From: Lasiosphaeris hirsuta
Taxonomy: Eukaryota > Ascomycota > Sordariomycetes > Sordariales > Lasiosphaeriaceae
DNA length: 64,000 nucleotides
Assembly: GCA_030549175.1 (NCBI GenBank)
Contig: JAUKUA010000004.1
Coordinates: 3,844,001-3,908,000, forward strand
Direction: 5' to 3'
Made by a program: the position numbers and the translations under genes. Position 1 is the first letter of the stretch. Each line of letters starts with the position of its first letter. The notes under the pieces were generated by a model, which was not told where the DNA came from, searched no databases, and was given only the letters and a program-made list of their open reading frames with translations. Shown here in pieces: positions 1-11,679 of this stretch.

Positions 1-426
1 ACCCAACTCCACGGCCTCCCTAGGCTCGCCCGGCAAGGAGCCGTTGACAGTCCACTTGTCGCGGATGGCTAGCTTGCGTTAGCACCCGTGACTCGGAGTA
101 AATAGAGAAACCGACGTACTCAGTCCCGCGGGCGCGTAGCAGTGCGTCTGCAGCCCCATTGGGATGTCGTTGAAAGCGCAGGTATAGGTGACTTCCCCGG
201 TGGCCAATCCGCCAGGCAGATACGAGATCTTATCAGTGAGGGAGTACCACACGCAGTGCATCTCCTCGGGCTCGGCATGCGGAGGCGGCTTGATGGGGTG
301 TCGCTCCTTGACGAGCGGGTTCAGGTCGATCATCTCCTGGTGGTCGTGCAGGAAGTCGACGACGACATTGCGCGGGATGCCTGGCGGAAGTGGGCTGATG
401 GTGGTGAATACCGTGCGCTTCGACAT
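1..426 (-). CDS. DUF7053-family protein, N-terminal part (runs off left edge)
   Basis: Small fungal protein of unknown function whose N-terminal block resembles the DUF7053 (START-like) family: it opens MSKRTVFTTI and contains the stretch ITHDHQEMIDLNPLV-like (here FLHDHQEMIDLNPLV) and HCVWYSLTDKISYLPGG. The start is the ATG at 426-424; the longer open frame begins with a non-ATG codon and was not used. An intron of 51 bp (69-119, GTACGT donor, CTAAC branch, CTAG acceptor) removes the stop otherwise met at 79. The frame then continues to base 1 as IRDKWTVNGSLPGEPREAVE, so the 3' end lies outside the window. The family match is from memory of conserved words; no catalytic motif is visible. Confidence 0.8.
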
Positions 427-1399
427 TGTGGCGGCGTCTCGGGTGCGCGAAAAAGACAACAGCAGCAGAATGCGACTGGGGTGCTGAGGGGATCCGATAC
501 AAGAACGGCGAGGTAAGACAGGCGGAAAGCTAGAGTATCACAGGTATGCTAGTATGTCCGGTGATATGTAGACTTGATAATCAGGAAAAGAGACGGGATC
601 ATAGGACGAGACGAATCAGATTGCATGACACGATAACGTATGCGGCGTTGTGAGACAAAGGAGCTGGAAGACGACCGCTGGCTTCGGAAGTCCAAGCTGG
701 AGTAGCCGAGTCTAAGACGACCACTGGCTTTGGGCAGTCGGTCATTTAAGAGAACAAAAACCGACCAGTTGTCGCTGGCCTGATTTAGCAACCTCCATGC
801 ACCCCCTGCCCGCCTACCCTACCTTACCCATCCATCTGCACAGCATCTTCCGCGCGCCTACCCTACCGGTTGGGCAGCGGGCTGTGTAACTACAAAAGTG
901 ACTGAAAATAGCCACGGGATGCACACACCCTTCACCCACTGATCCAACCCGCCGGGAATTTGGCGGCGCAATCGTTCTCTTTGCTGCGCTCTTGCTTGGA
1001 TTACACGTGTACAATCTGTACTCAAGACACCAGAACATGGAAATGATTTGGGCGCGTGGTATTCGGGGTGGCCTCCTCCGATGCGATTCGCGAGAGTGCC
1101 ATCACGGTGGAAGCCTTTTTTGGAACACAATTGAACGCACAAAAGTTCCTCATCCCCGCCGTCAAGCCACCTCCCGCCCCGGCGTCACGCCAAGGCGCTG
1201 ACCGCCCAGCCACGAGAGCTGCAGGCGGGATGGCGAGGATCCGATTATCAGCCCAGGGGTACATGCAGCCACTCGGCTGCCCCCAGGTCCCTAGCACCCG
1301 CCCCTACGGATGCCAATGCAGCATTCTCATGTCGCGCTCACCATTGAGGTTGACAATTGCTGTTTGTCATTGTCTACTCGTACGGCATCTAAGGTACTC
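427..1399. other. Intergenic: upstream of DUF7053 gene, downstream of ORC4
   Basis: No supported gene. It contains a short imperfect direct repeat at about 669-693 and 715-740, and a CACGTG E-box at about 1003-1008 of unknown relevance. Open frames on the plus strand from about 1056 continue antisense into ORC4 and look like shadows. Confidence 0.6.
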
Positions 1400-4127
1400 C
1401 TATATCTCCCTGCACCACCGCCCCAGCACCTGGTTCAACTTGACCACGGACGGGATCTCCTCGAGCGCCACGTCGACCTTCCACATCTTGGCGTCGAGCC
1501 CACTCTGGCCGGCCCCGGCCCGGCCCACCGTCGCTGCGGGAATCAGCATGCCCAGCGTGACGAGGCGCTCCCACGCCATGCCCGCGATCCCGCGGCCCCA
1601 CACTCTCGCGCCGCCACCCATCGCCAGCATCCCCGAGCTCGCCGACTGCACCCGCTGCCGCCCCATGAGCGATGTATACTCATCGTACGCCATGGCGAAG
1701 TTGACCGTGTCCGTGTGCGCCACAATGTCGAGCCGCGCCGCCGCGATGAGCATCGACAGGTCCAGATCCGACAGCGCCTCGAGCACCTGCAGCTTCGAGT
1801 CGGCCGGCTCGAGCGACATGCCGGGCCCGGGTATCTGCAGCGACGGCGCCGCGGGCGAGAGGGCTGCCAGCGGCAACACGCAGGACGTGAGGAAGGCCGA
1901 AACGGACTTGGTGCTGCAGAAATAGGACTCGAGTAGGTCTTGGAATCCGCCCGTTTGGCGGAGGGCCTGTGCTGGTGTTAGTCGGCTGGCGTCATCCACT
2001 AGTTCATATTGGCGCGGTAAGCTTACCTCGATCTTCCCATTCCACCACTTCCAAAACTTGTCGTGTCCTTTCAGCGGCAGGTCGATCCCCTCCGCTTCCA
2101 TATCTTCATCATCAATCGTCAGCCCTTGCTTGCAGACATCCCAGAATGCAGGCAGGTTCTTTGGCAGTGATAGATAGACATATCGGTGACTAAATCTGCT
2201 CTTGACTCTTTTCTCCAGGCTCTCTACAACATCAATCCTCGTAGTCAGGCCGAGCACGGCGATGGGCGCCTTTCTAGCTTGGGCAATGTCAAAGAGATTG
2301 TAGAGGAGCGTCTGCCTAGCGTGGGTCGCAAAAAGGTCAAACTCGTCAATCAGAAAGACGACCGATCTAGACGTTACCCCATCCTGGGCAGCTGCTGCAA
2401 TCTCTGAAGGATGAGACAGCAAAGCAAGGAGAGAGGCCATTGTATCGGCGTAGTTATTGGTCTGTTCCCAGTTAGAGGGCTCCGGCTTGGAGTTTTTTTT
2501 TTAGATCCAGGGGGGTGGGCGCGAACCTTGTCGATGAGCTCGTCTTCAACCTCCATCTCCTTACCGAGCTGGCGCCATATCTCTCTCAAGGCCAGCTTAT
2601 CGTCTGTATGGATAAAACCATTCAGCCTTACAACATGAAATTGGTTATTGTGCTCCTTCGCCATATCCGACACAATCGACTCGACCAGCTATTGGGACTT
2701 TTTAGTTTGACTCGACGGAAGGAGGAAAAACACCAACTACTTACCGTTGTCTTGCCGCACCCGCGGGCTCCTATCACCAGCATCGAGTTACCCTCTCCAG
2801 CCGTAATAGTCTGCTCCACCAGCTGAGACGCCTTCTCGTACGTCTCGTCTTGCCCGCAGAGCTTGATGCGACGCCTCCCCGTGCATCGGTCAAGCAAGAC
2901 GCGCTGCATTGAGCGAAGGTGCTGCTCAAAGTTGGGGATGCTCGGCGTTTCGTCCCGGGCCCCCACCGTGGCCACCTTTTCCTGCCCTACACCCGCGGCG
3001 AGCAAGGTCACCTCTTCTTGCGAGCAGTTGCGACAGATCCAATCCCCTTCCGGGACTACGGGAAGATCGGTGCACTTTTGGTGGTAAGCTAGGTCGCAGT
3101 TGTCGCAAAAGACGATCTCGTTGCCCCGTTTCGAGTCGGGCTTGGAGCAGATGGCGCACACCTCGTCATCTTCGTCCTCGTCGTCTTCTTCTTCTTCCAC
3201 CGCAGTTGCCAATTCGCTGTCCAAAGCTTCAGCATCAGCGGTAGCCTTAGTCTTCACCAGTGCCTTCTGTTTCGGCTTCTTGGCGGAGCCGGAGGACGAC
3301 CCAGCCGCTTTTGATAGAGCATCCTCAAGAGTCTCCCCGGCCGGCTTTTTGGCCGACGCGCTGTTAAACGCGACAGTCTTGCGCCTTCGGTCCTCATTCG
3401 GTCGCGAGGGGGTCAAAATCCCTTTCGGGTTTTGAGCATTTTCAGCCCGCAAAGTATCGACAGCAGCCTTCCTTGGCCGGCGCTTCGACGTAGGTGAGTC
3501 TGGCATGACTTCATCATCGGCCTCGCCGTCGTCGACAACGTCCTTCTGTTTCCTTACGGAGCGAGACTTCGTCACAGCATTAAATTTCTTGGCTGTGTCC
3601 CCGGCTTCGTTGGCGGCTTGCTTTGTCAAAGGCGCTCGCGCCCTCCGCCCAGGTTCGTTAGCTTTGGCAGCAGACTCGGCGTTGGCCCCGTTTGCCGCGC
3701 CAATGGTCCCACGGTGTCTCGATGCCCGCGGAGTCACCGCCGTGCCACCCAGCTCATCGCCCGAGTCGGGGACCTCGTAGACGGCATTTTTGTTGCTCCC
3801 GGTTGAGGCCCGCGGTTGTTTTTTGGGCTGAGGTTGGGTTTTGGGCGGAGGTGGCTCATCGTGAGTGGCCTCATCCGCCGAGTCGGGGATTTCCCACGGG
3901 TCGTCGCCTTTGATTGCGCTATGTTTTGCTAGTGGTGGACGGCCCGCCGTCGATACCACTCGCTTTCCCGTACTTGAGGTTCCGCTGGGGGTCGAGCCGG
4001 ACTTTTCATCAGCACCCTTCAAGCGCCGCCGCTTGACAACAGCGGGCACTGAAGGCGAGTCTTCATTTTGCGCTCGTGGCCGCTTTATCCCCTTAGGTTC
4101 CTTGGGTGTGTTTTTGCGGCTCGCCAT
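1400..4127 (-). CDS. ORC4: Origin recognition complex subunit 4 with N-terminal PHD finger
   Basis: Subunit of the six-protein complex that marks replication origins in the nucleus. Exons are 4127-2745, 2688-2527, 2461-2027 and 1966-1400, giving 848 residues; all three introns (56, 65, 60 bp) keep frame. Residues 1-320 are a basic/acidic low-complexity tail with repeated PDS(A/G)DE-type words. A PHD finger (Cys4-His-Cys3, CAICSK...CDNCDLAYHQKC...CRNC) lies at about 324-369. The AAA+ ATPase follows: Walker A GARGCGKTT at 453-461, where intron 1 cuts immediately after the motif, and Walker B FLIDEFDLF near 551-559, typical of Orc4. The C-terminus ends in the winged-helix region (KLNQVLGRWCREI). 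Assignment to ORC4 is secure; the PHD role (nucleosome reading) is inferred. Confidence 0.95.
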
Positions 4128-5294
4128 GTCGATGAGAGGTGAGATTAAGACATGTGCATTGTGTTGTGTACTGCTTCAAAACTCGTCTCAATATTGTAGT
4201 TTCTAGTCGCACTGCCGCAGTCGCGTCTTGAACTTGCCAAGCGCGTCCTCGGTCCCTGGCCCATTCGCATGCAATCCAACCTAACCCTGTTTTTTTTTTT
4301 TTGTTAGCGCGGGACTTCAAAGCTCGTTGTGGATATAGGAGGGACCTTTCAAATCACCAATTACATCTTTTGAAGCGCTAGAAAGGCCTTGTTAAAAACC
4401 ATATTTGCATTTTTAAATGCCAGGAAGGCCTAGTTAACCCCCGAATATTCTTTTCGAAATGCTAGAATAATCCTTTTTACACGATGTGAAGGCCTCGTCG
4501 AATCTTAATATCCCTGCGGGAGTGTCCAGTGCTAACAAGCAAACCAGGGTTAGATTGTATGCAGGTATGCGGGTCAGGAATAAAAGGGTAGCGCACGGGC
4601 GTTTGGCCCTCCTGATACCCGCATAAACTCTTTGAAAAAGGGCGATACAGCAGCGGTACAGCGATTGAGCAAAAAGTAAAGCTGGCAAAAAAAACATACA
4701 ATACCAGAGATTGGCTGGTCGTCACCACCGACCCAACTACTGGAGTCTGGCCCTCACTAGCTTATCTATGGGAGAGTGGACGGGATCCCGAGTTTTCCCA
4801 CAAGTCCTCTCATGTACAAAGTATGCCGAACATGGAAGCTTGGGAGCCTAGAACACGGGATACAAAGCCCCCCTCCCCCCTTCCCCCCCCAAAAAAATTG
4901 GGATGCACGTACCGGTAACTACTGTAAAACAGCTTCATGGCATGCAATAACCACACGGAAAAAGATTGTATGGGATATCATTATTTTTAGCCTCGGAACT
5001 ATGCCCCTCTATTTTTCTTGCTCGGTGAGAATAAAATACCACAGGACGCCGAAACCAGCGGTCCTCAAAAGACTCCGAATGCCACATCCCGCCTGCCAAA
5101 GTGAGAAACGCCAGCCCACCCCTCCTGGTCCCGGAACGCCGTGAAAATGTGCACTCAGTCTCTTCCCTCTCGCTGCTCTCTCCAAGACCCTGAACGCGTA
5201 TATAACATACACACCTGCAACTCCGCCCACCGTGAGAGCCGCCTAAGATATTCAAGGGCAACCAATTCATAACTCGACAGAAACAACCACCCGA
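4128..5294. other. Intergenic: ORC4 promoter side, CDC73 3' flank
   Basis: No supported gene. It holds a run of T at about 4288-4301 close to ORC4, a degenerate tandem repeat at 4367-4475 (listed separately), and C-rich then A-rich runs near 4871-4897. Confidence 0.6.
4367..4475. repeat. Degenerate tandem repeat, about 41-bp period
   Basis: Three related units start at about 4368, 4410 and 4450. Each has a T-run, then GAA or AAA, then GC(T/C)AG(A/G)A, and in the first two AAGGCCT(T/A)GTTAA. The third unit has lost the AAGGCC core. Non-coding, upstream of ORC4. Confidence 0.45.
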
Positions 5295-6587
5295 CTAAAT
5301 AGAGGTGGGGGCGGCATCCTTACGCCACCCCTTGGCCCTCATGTTCGCCTCGATGGACTTCCAGATCTGCTCCACCACTTCGCGATCCCTCCATCGACTC
5401 GCCTCGGCGCCGGGGACACCCGGATCGCGCCACTTCTCGACCGAGCAGGCCACGACCCGGTGGCCAAACGAGCGGACCGCGTCGGGCGGCTGGTCGCCGC
5501 GCCAACCCAGGTACACGCCCATGACGTGCTTGAACAGATCCGTCGGGTTGCTCCAGCGGTAGTTCTTGAACTGCCAGGCCTGGCCGGTGGTGAAGACGGC
5601 CACGACACGGTTCCAGTACTCGGGCTTGAACTGCTCGGGGCCCTCGACCACGATGAAGCGCATGGCGTGCGCCGGGTCAATGTCCTTCATCTTGCGCTGT
5701 ATTTGTAGCATCGACGCCGTCGAATTATGATCCGGCGGCGTGTACCGCCCGCCCTCGAGGAAGGCCTTGACGTTGGACATGCGCAGCAGGGACGAGGCCG
5801 AGGGCGAGAGCAGGATGATGGGGTCCGGCCGTCGCTGGGGCTTCTGGTTGAGGGCTAGCGAGGGGTTCTTGACAATGCTGTTAGCCGTGGGGGACGGCTT
5901 GCGCGACATGAAGGGCGCGGCGACCTTGCGCACGCCAGAGAAGTCCTAGTTTCGGCTGTTAGCTGACAGTCATCGATGCGCGTCATCTCGGTAGAAGCAT
6001 ACTATAGGTTTGGATCCTCTGAGCACGGTGTTCCGATCGCCCATCTTTCGCTCCCCGTTGTAGATCTGCGCCAGCCTGGGGTCCAGGGTTCCACGGCCAG
6101 CCCTCGCGGATGCCGACACAAGCACCGTCTTACTAGTCGTGGTCACAGCTGTAGAGCCAGCAGCGGCTCCGTCTTTCTCGCCCGTCAGCGGCTTGATATG
6201 GTCGGACTCCTCGCTTGCGCCCTCGAGCCAGGTGATGAGATCGAGACGCTCGACAAAGGCAAACTTGTGGACCTCGGCGGCCCCGGCTAGCTCGCCATTA
6301 AGCTTGGTGGCTAGAGCATTGTACTCGGGAATGGCGACTTCGCGGTTGAGCCAGGCAAAGTAGATACTGCGGAGATCAACGGGGCGTTCATTGGAGACAA
6401 AGCGCGTCGGGGCGTCGATGGGCACGGCGACGCGCGTCGGGTGGGTGAAGTGCAGGTGTGTGGCCTGGAATAGAGGCACCTCAGCGGTAGGCGTCGAGGT
6501 ATCGGCTGATGTAGTGGCGATGATAGCGCTGCCGGACGCGATCGACTGCCGCAGCAGCAGGAGCGGATCGACCTCGGGGGTGGCCAT
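5295..6587 (-). CDS. CDC73: Paf1 complex subunit Cdc73 / parafibromin
   Basis: RNA polymerase II elongation factor of the Paf1 complex, needed for co-transcriptional histone modification in the nucleus. Two exons, 6587-6003 and 5945-5295, are joined by a 57-bp intron (GTATGC donor, CTAAC branch, CTAG acceptor), giving 411 residues, close to fungal Cdc73 length. The N-terminal half begins MATPEVDPLLLLRQSI and includes the DLITWLEG segment. The C-terminal half is the Ras-like Cdc73 domain: PIILLSPSASSLLRMSNVKAFLEGG, then FKPEYWNRVVAVFTTGQAWQFK and the NPTDLFKHVMGVYLGWRG end block. Stop codon is TAG. Assignment is secure from the C-terminal domain. Confidence 0.94.
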
Positions 6588-7123
6588 CTTTGCTGAAGAA
6601 TGCGCACTTTAGTGTTCCAGTAGTAAGTAGCCTTGTTGAGAACTTCTCAGAGTGGGAGATAAAGTGTGCGCGGACAGGGAGGTCGGGTACGAGTTCAAGT
6701 TTGTGTGGAATGTTCGTGATGTTCAAGGTCTCGGGCGAGGCTGAGAAAGGTGGTTCAATTGTTAAATGTTACCAGCTGCAGACCCACTCACTCCTACTTC
6801 AAGCATGGGCTTCAGGGTAGCGCACGGGCCCTTATAACCCGATTGTGATCCCAGGCCTCAGTCGATCCAATTGTTCCACCCCCACTTCTACGCCCTAAAC
6901 AATGCAGGCACTGAGAACACAGTCTGATCAGTCTCTACGATTCATACCTCCCCTAGACTCGGAAATTATCCAAAGAATCAAATGGAATAGGCTATGATCT
7001 TTTCTATCATTTTCTTTTGGCTTATCATTATTTTCCATGACTCGAAACTTCAGACTAACTATTTTCCTAACATTCTTCAACCAATACCTTCATTAACTCA
7101 CACTATCTGTAGCACCAGCGCAC
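6588..7123. other. Intergenic: CDC73 promoter side
   Basis: No supported gene. The stretch from about 6960 to 7110 is AT-rich. It lies between the CDC73 start and the 3' end of the next minus-strand gene. Confidence 0.6.
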
Positions 7124-9005
7124 TCAGGCCCCATCCTCTCTCGGTCCTCCCCACATCGTATACTCCCTCCCACCAACCTGACTCGAGAACCCAGGCGAGT
7201 CGCCCGTGCTGTACGAACGGTGGGCACTCTTTCTTCTCCCATGGTACTGTTTCCAGTATCTACATCAGCAACCTATTCTCTTCCGATGCCTGATGAAAAG
7301 GGGTCACGATAGAAAAAGGTAAACTCACAACGCAAATCCCTTTCCCCCCTGACTTGTTCTTCACGTTCGCTGGGCACATAGGACTGTTCGGCAGGTGCTC
7401 GGGCAAGTCGAACTCGAACAGGGCCGCCTTGCGCATCGGGCTGTTCCGCCGGGCCGCGGCCTGCGCCGCTGCTGTCGTCGACGCTCTAGATGGTGTGTCC
7501 CACCACTCCTTCAATTTCTTTGGCTCGGTGCTGGCGCCGCCCGTGCTGCTGCCACCCTTGCTACTACTGCCACCTTTGCTGCTGCTCGCCTTCTTGTCCT
7601 TGCGGTGCTGATGCAGCGAACTTCGGGTGCCGCGAGTGGATGATGTCGACTCGGAGCCGCCATGCTGGTCCGTGGGACCGCTCACGTCGAAGAAGAGCCC
7701 GCGGGGCTTGCCGTCGGCCGTGTCCTCCTTGAGCGGGGGTGTGTGGACTCGTGTGGCTTCCTAGCAGGCTCTTGTTAGCTTCGACCTATCATCTTGTCCC
7801 TGGGAGCCTTACCCCGCCAGGGAACTGAGAAGACCACATCAACGGACGAGCTGGTGGTCTCAGTTAACCTCGGGCACAACAGCGGGCTGTCTTAGCTCAG
7901 CACTAGTCCGCTCATACCTAAAAGGGCGCCCATGGATATGGCTTCACCTCGTGGCTTTCTTGCCGCGTCAACGGGAATGGCAGCGCTCGCGATTGGTTCC
8001 TTGTGGTGATGCCATGAACGCCTAGTAAATCGGATACGGCGGCCTTTCGGGGCTACTTGGCTGCCTGAATTGACCGCAGTTTCTGGCTTCGCCACTTCGG
8101 GTTTGGCATCCGGAATTTGGTCGAGGTAGTTGTTCACGGCATCAAGTGCGGTATCTGTCAGCGGACCAACCTCAAATGTTGCGCTCTTCTTCTTCTGCCA
8201 CATCCCACTGGTTAGCGAAAGCTCAACTCCAACACGGGGGCCATGTTCACCTCCTTGGTCCTCTGACGCGAGACCCCCAGACCCTTCCATAATGCCGTTG
8301 GGAACTGGTGATGGGATTCGGAAGCGGCGCTGATGCTGGGTTTGCTCAGCGTTGTGTCTTTGAAGAATAGCATGGTCGGTATGGATGCCGCCCGGTGTTT
8401 TGGCGTGAGCCATTCTCTCTCTTTCTCGTCCTGGTCCGGCAACAGCGCTGGCGGGTTCTGGAGAGACTGGACATGGGCTTCTTCCGTGAGATAGGGGCTT
8501 TGCGGCGGCTGAGGAGCGAAGGGCGGGCCCTCCCGTTGCCCCGAGAGTATGGTCTTGGGTGAGATTGTCTGGGGCTGATCGCCTTCCTGGCTGCTGCCCC
8601 CGCCGCCGCTCTGGCTCTTGGCTGATCGCCTTCTCCGCTTCCACCGTTTGAGGTCCAGCGTCTTGCTCGTGAGGCTTTCAATCTGGCGAATCTCCCGCTC
8701 GGCCCACTATCCCTCGGGGAACCAGACCCATTCGTAACCTTCCTTCGGAGGGCGTGGGGGGTCTACGCCGTATGTGGAGGTGGGAGCGTAGGTGTTTCGG
8801 CTCGATATTGATACGCCGCTGCTGGGCGCTTGGCTTGACAAACCGTCCATGCCACGATCAGCATGGCCGTTATGGTTTCCTCGTTGTTCCAACCCTCCTG
8901 CAGCCGTCAAGGTGGGTTGGCTATCGCTACCAACGATAAAGTTGTACTCGGTGTTTGTCCTACTACCCGAATCACACTGTATCCAAGCATCAGCAGCGTT
9001 ATTTT
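7124..9005 (-). CDS. Conserved fungal protein of unknown function, interrupted by one in-frame TAG
   Basis: No known function. Five segments share one continuous reading: about 9005-8251, 8194-7918, 7850-7813, 7760-7329 and 7246-7124, separated by introns of 56, 67, 52 and 82 bp with GTGAAC, GTATGA, GTAAGG and GTGAGT donors; every junction keeps frame. Recognisable words are TNTEYNFIVG, PPKEGYEWVWFPEG, AEREI, SPYLTEEAHVQSLQ, SSQFPGG|EATRVHTPP, FEFDLPEHLPNSPMCPAN, and GGKGICV|YHGRRK, which I recall from a conserved but unnamed family in Sordariomycetes. A TAG at 8709-8707 sits between WFPEG and WAEREI, where homologues (from memory) carry a tyrosine. The 5' end is unresolved: a possible first exon starts at the ATG at 9325-9323. 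Either a recent pseudogene, a sequence error, or readthrough. Confidence 0.65.
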
Positions 9006-9325
9006 CTCTCGCAATGACAGCATGGGTGCCAGGGTAGGTTTATAATGTTTTTCTCGAGCAAGACTGAGGAGGGAATTCCAGACCTGCTTTTTCCAATGCG
9101 AAAGAGACGTGTGGCCGCCCGAAACGGGCTCAAGCAGAGAGCGACTAGGTAAAAAGGAGAAAAAGAAAACTTAGGTATACAGAAAGAATCCAATGGATCC
9201 AACACTTCAAAAGGGGACCTATGCAAGGTGAAGGTAGGAAGTGTACTAAATTTCGATGAGCCAGGAGGCCGAAGCTGTGGCAGCTGAGCTGCATCAAGGG
9301 TGGGGAAGCCGTGTAAGTCGTTCAT

Positions 9326-9831
9326 TCCTAAAATAATGAAAGTAGTAATATGGCATATCTCACTTACAGTCCACCTGAGACGACTCATTTCACAATGGAT
9401 AACAGAAGTTAATAGACTCGATTTAATGCGGGTTGTCCATCATGAAACTTCATCAAGCGAACGCATTCTCTCAAATATTCGCCAGGTCACGGGTTTCCCA
9501 ATTAACTTGACAACCGGAATAATGCCGGCCATCTAGGTTTGTATTCATTGCCTGTAACATCGGCGTTCATAAATTGGCTAGTTAGGCTCTTGTCGTCCCA
9601 GCTCACCGTTCTCCTCGGAGAGATTGGCGCTCCGTCGCTCAATTGGCATGAATCATAAATGCAAGAGGCCCAGGGTATCTATCATGACTCCCTACTAGAC
9701 CAAGATATTGGTCTCTGATGACTCTTCGGTTTAGGTCTTTTGAAGACCTTGCCGGACTTCCTACGTCCTGACTACCGGGCGGCTTCACGCCCCGTGCTCT
9801 TGTTCTATGCTGATAATGTAGCATAACGCAT
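9326..9831. other. Intergenic: 3' flank of ENP1
   Basis: Nothing recognisable; moderately AT-rich sequence between the 3' end of ENP1 and the upstream side of the preceding minus-strand gene. Confidence 0.55.
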
Positions 9832-11679
9832 TCAGTCTAGGAGCATAGTGTCGTCACCATCAAACGCAGGTCCTTCTGGTTCGATAGGGACACCTCGCCC
9901 TCGCCCTGCAACAAGCTCCCTTCTAATCTCGGGCGCAATCTGGCTATGGCCATGCGAGAGAAGAAGATCCAGCAGAGCCTCTCTTTGATCCTCGGTGACT
10001 ATAAATGTCAGCATGAATGGCTCGTCCGCTTCGAATGGTTCAACTTACTGTCATTCTTGTAACGTTCCGCAAACACGAGCATACACTGGTGGAAGATGAC
10101 GGGCAGCGAGTTCGGGCCTGTGCCCTCGATTTCTCTGACTGTTGCGGCATATCGGATGAAGTGGAACACGAGCGAGTCAACACACTGCCATGCTGTTTGT
10201 TGTCTTTGTTAGTTACATTCGAATTTACAAAAATGTAGCCCTGCGGTGGATTTTGGGAACTTACGCAGAGCGTACCGCTTCTCTAACAGGACTTTAAGAA
10301 AGAGGTTAGTGGAGCCGACGCATTCTGAGTTCTGCGACGCCTGCTCTGCTGCGATATCGCAGAGCGTCTTGATAGCCGCAGCCGAGTGAAGGACTGGAAT
10401 TGAGACACGCGCCAAAACTGCGGAAATGATCTGGGCCTCACGCAATGTGCATGTTCCTATAATGCCACCCAGCTGTCAGTGTTTTGTTCAGCGTGAGGAT
10501 TGCCACTGATGGAGCCAAGTAGTTTCAAAGTGTTCTCCTCTGTGTTCACTTACCAGAGCCAACCAACGGGAACAAGAATCCTATTTCAAGATAGTTAGCG
10601 TGTGCCCTTCTAGGGGGCGGATGAATAGACTTACCCTTGAAGAAGCCTGCAGGCTTGTACAGAGCCTTCTTGAGAGAGTTGAAGAGATGGACATTGAGCC
10701 TTTTAGTCTCATTAATGTCATCGCGGACGCGGTCCAAAACAACCATCTCGACAAACCGTTGGACAACGAATGGCTTTGCGGACACAAATATTCTTGTTGC
10801 TGCGTAGCTGTTTCTAGTTAGTATTACGCGGCTGGCTATATCACTTCGCTGTCAGCTTACCATGCGTTCGGGGTCCAGTGTTCAGGCCTTGTGAGCTGCA
10901 GGATCTCCTCCCAGTGCGGTATCGTGGGCAAAATCTTGAAGGGTTTGGGCAACGGCCCAGACTTGTACCGCTGAAGGATCATTCCGATTCTTGTGAAATA
11001 TCAGCATTTTTGCATAGAAAATGCACCAAACAGATATATAGGCGTACTTTGTGTAAACCTCAATGACCTTCGGGTGCATCACAAAGTCCTCCTCAACAGG
11101 CTCTGGCTCATATTCTTGCCCACCCCGAATTCCATATTCTTTCTCGGCAATCTTGGCAAGGATAAGGTCCGCTAGGTTCGTTGTTTGTTGTCCCTCGCCG
11201 TCATCTGCGACATTCTCCGAAGCCTTGCCGCCCCAGCCAGACTCGAGAAGTGGGTCGTCGTACATTGTGGGTGCAATAAACTTGTTGAATGTCTCGAGAT
11301 CATTTGCATCAACCTCAATCTCCTCAACAACGTCGTCCTCGTCCCCCCATGCATCTTCGTTTCCGTATCCATCCTCTTCGCGGTCGCTGTCCTGGTCGAC
11401 GTCGAAACGGGAAGGATCGAAATCAAAGGGTGATGGGCCGGAGGCTGGCTTGTTCTTTGCCTGTTCCTTCTCGTCTTCATCTATGAGGCTGCGACTCATG
11501 GCCAGAATCTGGCGCGAAGCCTTGGTGTCAACGTAGCCCTGCTCATCGCCGTCGCCATTTGCGGCGCGCTTTGAAGATTGCCCCGCCTTGTTCTTGAGGA
11601 CGCCATTCGCTAGGAGGTCATCCTCTAAGGGGTTGTGTCGCCTCCGATGAGATGACGTTTGGTTATGGGCTTTCGGCAT
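9832..11679 (-). CDS. ENP1: Bystin / essential nuclear protein 1, 40S ribosome assembly factor
   Basis: Nucleolar and cytoplasmic factor of pre-40S particles. Seven exons: 11679-11048, 10989-10861, 10807-10635, 10580-10554, 10456-10265, 10192-10049 and 9998-9832, giving 487 residues (yeast Enp1 is about the same). Start chosen at MPKAHNQ because an in-frame upstream ATG is less like the family. The N-terminus is basic then acidic ([16 protein letters not shown]); the bystin domain follows with [53 protein letters not shown] (split by introns), [23 protein letters not shown], a 27-nt exon encoding FLFPLVGS, and [17 protein letters not shown]. All introns are 50-120 bp with canonical ends. It is divergent to HGH1 across 388 bp, suggesting shared regulation. 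Confidence 0.95.

Noticed and set aside
1056..1936. Plus-strand open frames of 289 and 208 codons
   Set aside because: Antisense to the conserved C-terminal ORC4 exon; composition is Arg/Ala/Ser-rich shadow sequence.
8195..8250. Apparent frameshift within the conserved minus-strand gene
   Set aside because: A 56-bp canonical intron (GTGAAC donor, CTAAC branch, GCAG acceptor) joins the two frames, so no frameshift is needed.
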